Origin: Daucus carota subsp. sativus
Lineage: Eukaryota > Streptophyta > Magnoliopsida > Apiales > Apiaceae
Assembly (NCBI RefSeq): GCF_001625215.2
Contig: NC_030387.2
Location: 2,384,501-2,448,500 of the forward strand
Reading direction: 5' to 3'
Length of the DNA stretch: 64,000 nt
Shown in pieces: positions 59,431-64,000 of this stretch (position 1 is its first letter; every line of letters begins with the position of its first letter). Below the pieces are notes generated by a model. It saw only the letters and a program-made list of their open reading frames with translations, was not told where the DNA came from and ran no database searches. Made by a program: the position numbers and the translations under genes.

Positions 59431-60631
59431 ACATAATAAAGTGGTATGAACCTCTGGATCCAAATCCAATATATGAATATAATAAACAAATATGAGTATC
59501 TGAAATGCTAGTGGCCAGGGACTGGCAAATGAAAGAAATAACAAGCCATTTCTCTAATGGAGACAAAGGGCACCCTACATTAAAAAGGTGTCAAAAGGGT
59601 TGCCCATTTGCACGTGGTCCAGAAGAAAGCAGCAGAGTGGTGAAAATAGAATCCCCAGCAGAGAAAACCATACAGCCCAATGGTCTTTTGCTTTGTGCTC
59701 AATTGTGCTACATGAATCATATCTAGACTTCTACCACCTTTTCTCCTCTCTTTTTCCAACTTTTTCATGGTCTTTCAATAACATTATTATTAGGTCCCGA
59801 TCATTTCTTTACGCTTTCTCTTTTGGCTGTCTCACTCAAAATTTGCTAAAAATAGTCAATAGTACCTACCACTTCTAATCTTCTATCACTTTTCTTTCTC
59901 TTTCACGTTATTTTTACTCTACTGTCTTATACTAATTTATACATATTTCTTAAATTTCGTGTTCAATCTATTCGATAAGAAATGAGAGGGACGGAGAGAT
60001 TATATCGAAGCAAGCACTCCCCAATACTACTAGCTAGCTAGTGAGAGCTCTGTGACTCTGTGGCTCATACATATTCCAAAAATATGGTGAAGTGTGCCTA
60101 TTTTTGTAGCCAAGTGTGTGTGTTTTGTATTCTTGTAGCTGAGTGGATGTGTTGTGTTTTCTGTTTGAGAGGGACGAGTGCCTGCAATTTTACCATTCTA
60201 ACTGTGGCACTGAAAAACATGGTCTCTGCACAGGCATTTATAAGCAACAGAAATGCAATGACAGCATCTCTCACTTTTCATCTTACTACGCTCATTCAGA
60301 TTTCTCTTTTTCGCCTTCACCTGTACAGCTATCAGATTTTGAATCACACACACATATTAATATATGAGTAAAAAGCAAGATGTGTACCTGAAGTTACACC
60401 TTTGTGCATTTTGTGTACCTCAATTTTCGAATATAGCAAAGTGTGTACCTCTGGTTTCATAATTCATGCATTATGTGTATTTCCGTTAAAAATTTTTAAC
60501 AGAGTTAGTGGTGAGGGGCAACAATACTAATTACTTGACTAACGAGTCCAGCACTGCATCAGTGCATCTGCTCTATCAACCAAGTTATAAGCAAAGCAAA
60601 ATCAAGGTTTTCTTCTTCCTTTATATAAATA
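59431..60631. other. spacer, no gene recognised
   Basis: Open frames at 59505-59878 and 60060-60371 look unlike known proteins. At about 60375-60500 GTGTACCT-headed words recur (a one-armed remnant of a repeat). Confidence 0.4.
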
Positions 60632-62130
60632 CTAGTTGAGAAGCCGCGCGTTGCGGCGGGCTATAAAAATTATATTAATAATTTAATATTAATATTTATA
60701 GAATACAATAATTTTATGGCTGTCTACAAAAAATATATTAATGATTTAAAATTAATATTTGTAGGATAAAATAAATTTTATATTATAAAAATCTTGATGT
60801 AATACCAATACTGATATATATAATTGCAAAATTGGACTATAATTCATGGTGAAAAAATGAAAATAAATTTCTATACGTAATTAACAATTTAAAGCACGAC
60901 GAATTTTAATTTTATTTGTGTTTTTTTTATCATGTTCTTGCATTGTCACCTTCCTCCAATTTTTTTTGGATTGATTTTGCACAAAAACATCTAACTTAAA
61001 CCCGTGAGATAGTGGTCTATAACTTCCCTTGCTTATAACAAGCTTTATTTTTTAATAATGCATAAACAACATTCACTTAAAAATTACTTGAACGGAGCAA
61101 ACAGATAATGCACGAACAATATTTTTCTCTATACAAAGTAAATCATATAAAAATTAAGAACAACAAACATATCCGATTAAAATATTATAAAAGAATAACT
61201 AACAAACATACATCACTAATAGTTAATTTATTGATATCACCCATCAATATCATGTCAAGACTATATTCTTCTCCCGTGTTACATAGCGGTCTATAACTAA
61301 CTTTGCTTGCAACAACCTTTATTTTTTTAATATCATATGAACAGCCTTCACTTATTGTTGTAGAAGAACGACACCACCGAATTATAAATTGAGCAATAGA
61401 ATTATCACCAAAGAGAGGTAGGGTCGTGATATTGAGAGAAAGGAGGTTGTGTTTAGATGATCCAAACCCCTACAACCTATAAGAGTATTTATAAGTGCAG
61501 AGAGACTTGTGTTCTACTCTTTCCCATAATTAAATAATCTGAAACAAAATCAAATTAAAACTTTCAAGTTAATATATTCCATAAATAATTTGAAACAAAA
61601 TCAGATTCTGAAACTTGCTTCTAATATATCCGTAACTAAAAAAGTTCAAGTTACTATATTCCATAAATAATTTGAAACAAAATCAGATTCTGAAACCTGC
61701 TTCTAATATATTCGAAACTAAAAAAGGTAGTTTTAATATTTGATATTTTTCATACAAAAATTCCAGAAAATTAGAAAACAGAACGGAGCGATGTGAGAGG
61801 CGCCACCTACATAATTAAATAATCTGAAACAAAATCAAATTAAAACTTTCAAGTTAATATATTCCATAAATAATTTGAAACAAAATCAGATTCTGAAAAT
61901 TGCTTCTAATATATCCGTAACTAAAAAAGTTCAAGTTACTATATTCCATAAATAATTTGAAACAAAATCAGATTCTGAAACCTGCTTCTAATATATTCGA
62001 AACTAAAAAAGGTAGTTTTAATTTTTGATATTTTTCATACAAAAATTCCAGAAAATTAGAAAACAGAACGGAGCGATGTGAGAGGCGCCACCTACACGCC
62101 CCTCGCTTCTCCTTTATATAAGTATATTGA
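60632..62130 (-). mobile_element. non-autonomous Helitron, copy 1 (minus strand)
   Basis: Read on the minus strand it starts A|TCAATATACTTATATAAAGG and ends with a hairpin (CCGCAACGCGCGG) then CTTCTCAACTAG|T, the standard TC...CTAG termini with A and T flanks. About 1.5 kb. The part near its 5' end carries a tandem duplication (61530-62095). No Rep/helicase. Confidence 0.78.
61530..62095. repeat. tandem duplication of about 283 bp in Helitron copy 1
   Basis: Two adjacent near-identical units, each starting ATAATTAAATAATCTGAAAC and ending GTGAGAGGCGCCACCTAC. Confidence 0.9.
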
Positions 62131-62609
62131 TTTAAAAACTAAATTTTGTTCAGATTTTTCTTTGACATAATTTGTAAAATTAATTTTTTATAAGAATCCT
62201 ATTCCCACTATATAAACAATTAGGGTGACCGAGTTATATTTTATAGGAACATTAAAGTACGTGCCAAACAGTGAATTGAAAACGTATAAAATTAAAGTAT
62301 GTGCCGAGTAGTGAATAAAAAACGTATAAAAATGAGGGGATACAAGGATAGTGAATAAAAAACTTATAAAAATGAGGGGGACACAAGGAGTACATTATAT
62401 AAGAACAGGAAAATGGTATATATTTATTTTATAAATTTTTTTGATAATTATATTTTTTTAGAGTTCTGAAAATAAAAAAATCATCAAATAATATAAAATC
62501 TATTTACTTATATCTTCGACGACCTAACTTGACAAATAAATTATAATTAAAATATAATCTTCTTTAATAATATATTTAATTAATAAATTAGTGTAAAATG
62601 ATTAGATTT

Positions 62610-63135
62610 CAGTGTATTCAATAAATTTTTTCCCCAAATTCTCTCATAAATATAATATATATTTATATAAATTATTATCATACATTTTATATAATAATTA
62701 ATATTTGGAATTGTTTTACGGAATAAATATTTGTAATTAGAAATTCGTATCCACAAATATAATATATATAATTATTACTCCCAATGTCCCCCTAATTGTT
62801 TATCTTGGTAGATGAAGATTTAACACGCATTTTAAAACTTCTATAAAAATAATTTCACAAATTACGTTGAAAACATTTTGTATTCAATAAATTTTTTGGC
62901 TAATTATTTCATAAATATAATAAGTATTTATATACATTATTATCATACATTTTACAAAAAAATTAATATTTACAATTTTTTATGAAATAAATGTTTGTAA
63001 TTAGAAATTAGGATCCAAAAATATGATATACATAATGAATTACTATTTCTTCCGTCACCCCAATTATTTATATTGTGGGACATATTTAACACGCACTTTA
63101 AGAATTCTTATGAAAATAATTTTACAAATGTGTGA
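62610..63135. repeat. tandem duplication of about 265 bp between Helitrons
   Basis: Direct copies start at about 62612 and 62880 (TGTATTCAATAAATTTTTT) and share ATTATTATCATACATTTTA, TTGTAATTAGAAATT and TTTAACACGCA. Confidence 0.85.
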
Positions 63136-63167
63136 AAGAAAAATCTAAATAAAATTTAGTTTTTAAA

Positions 63168-63909
63168 TCAATATACTTATATAAAGGAGAAGCGAGGGGC
63201 GTGTAGGTGGCGCCTCTCACATCGCTCCGTTCTATTTTTCTAATTTTCTGGAATTTTTGGATGAAAAATATCAAAAAATAGAACTACCTTTTTAGTTTCG
63301 GATATATTAAAAACAAGTTTTAGAATCTGATTTTGTTTGAGATTATTTATGGAATACTACTTTTTTTAGTTTCGGATATATTAGAAGCAAGTTTCAGAAT
63401 CTGATTTTGTTTCAAATTATTTATGGAATATAGTAGCTTGAAATTTTAATCTGATTTTGTTTCAGATTATTTAATTATGGGAAAGAGTAGTACACAAGTC
63501 TCTCTGCACCTATAAATACCCCTATAAGTTGTAGGGTTTTAGATCATCTAAACACAACCTCCTCTCTCAATACCACACCCGATTTCTAATTCGGTGTCGC
63601 CGTTCTTCTGCAACGATAAATGAAGGCTGTTTATACGGTATTAAAAAAATAGTTGTTGCAAGCAAAGGTAGTTATAGACCGCTCTACGCGAGAGTCGACA
63701 AATCCAAACACGAGAGAAGAATATAGTCTTAACATGATATTGATGGATGATATCAATAAGTTAACTATTAGTGATGTATGTTTGTTGGTTATTCTTTTAT
63801 AATATATGTTTTGTTCATTGGACATGTTTGTTGTTGTTAATTTTTATATGATTTACTTTGTATACAGGAAAATATTATTCATGCATTATAGACTGCTATA
63901 CAAGGAAAA
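63168..63909 (+). mobile_element. Helitron copy 2 (plus strand), interrupted
   Basis: Starts A|TCAATATACTTATATAAAGG at 63168 and follows copy 1 closely, with a single unit of the 283-bp block. It includes CACCCGATTTCTAATTCGGT and the stretch matching 61100-61400 in inverted orientation. It is overrun at 63909 by another Helitron start. Confidence 0.75.
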
Positions 63910-64000
63910 TCAATATACTTATATGAAGAGGAAGCGAGGGGCGTGTAGGTGGCGCCTCTTACATCGTTCGGTTCTATTTTTCTAATTTTCTGAAATTTTG
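63910..64000 (+). mobile_element. Helitron copy 3, 5' end, runs off the window
   Basis: A|TCAATATACTTATATGAAGA followed by GCGAGGGGCGTGTAGGTGGC. Only the first 91 bases are visible. Confidence 0.75.

Overview
This is nuclear DNA of a flowering plant, most likely a eudicot and possibly an asterid; the species cannot be named from sequence alone. The evidence is intron-rich genes with GT/GC-AG splicing, plant-only families (BRL2 receptor kinase, CASP-like, F-box/FBA, DC1 proteins, LHC-tailed ferrochelatase), AT-rich spacers and dense plant MITEs, Helitrons and a small LTR element. There are no operons, CRISPR arrays or prokaryotic features.

Intact or nearly intact genes: an F-box/FBA gene (4143-5360, -); a histidine-phosphotransfer-like gene reconstructed from six exons (10855-19295, -, 152 aa) whose phospho-accepting His is replaced by Leu; the single-exon receptor kinase BRL2 (38986-42360, +, 1124 aa); a three-exon CASP-like gene (44784-45516, +, 183 aa); and a ten-exon chloroplast ferrochelatase FC2 (46306-53982, -, 497 aa). 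A two-exon DC1 zinc-finger gene (27484-30255, -) is complete except for a 380-bp hAT MITE in its second exon.

Broken genes and relics: a CCZ1 pseudogene with at least three frameshifts (1-2560); DC1 fragments at 3.4, 7.9 and 27.0 kb; a P450 I-helix scrap (7.0 kb); a prolyl-oligopeptidase-family pseudogene cut by a GA-rich microsatellite (8.6-9.75 kb); MSL-type mechanosensitive channel exons inside a Helitron; LINE relics (19.6-22.9 kb); and a response-regulator relic (23.6 kb).

Mobile-element layout: a nested foldback lies 26 bp upstream of the F-box start. Four Stowaway-type elements, a Tourist-type element and a 3.3-kb Helitron carrying gene fragments lie in or beside the phosphotransfer gene, whose fourth intron is 6.8 kb. 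A TR-GAG LTR element (gag only, LTRs differing by one base) sits inside a hAT MITE at 30.7-32.5 kb. A right-hand cluster holds three hAT-ended elements filled with CCGAA- or GAGCCGA-type repeats (56.3-59.1 kb) and a head-to-head Helitron group (60.6 kb to the edge).

I see no new multi-gene system. The most notable signals are the His-to-Leu phosphotransfer protein, the Helitron with captured exons, the datable hAT hit in the DC1 gene, and the TR-GAG-in-hAT nest. All exon models were built by hand from splice motifs and reading phase, without transcripts or database searches.
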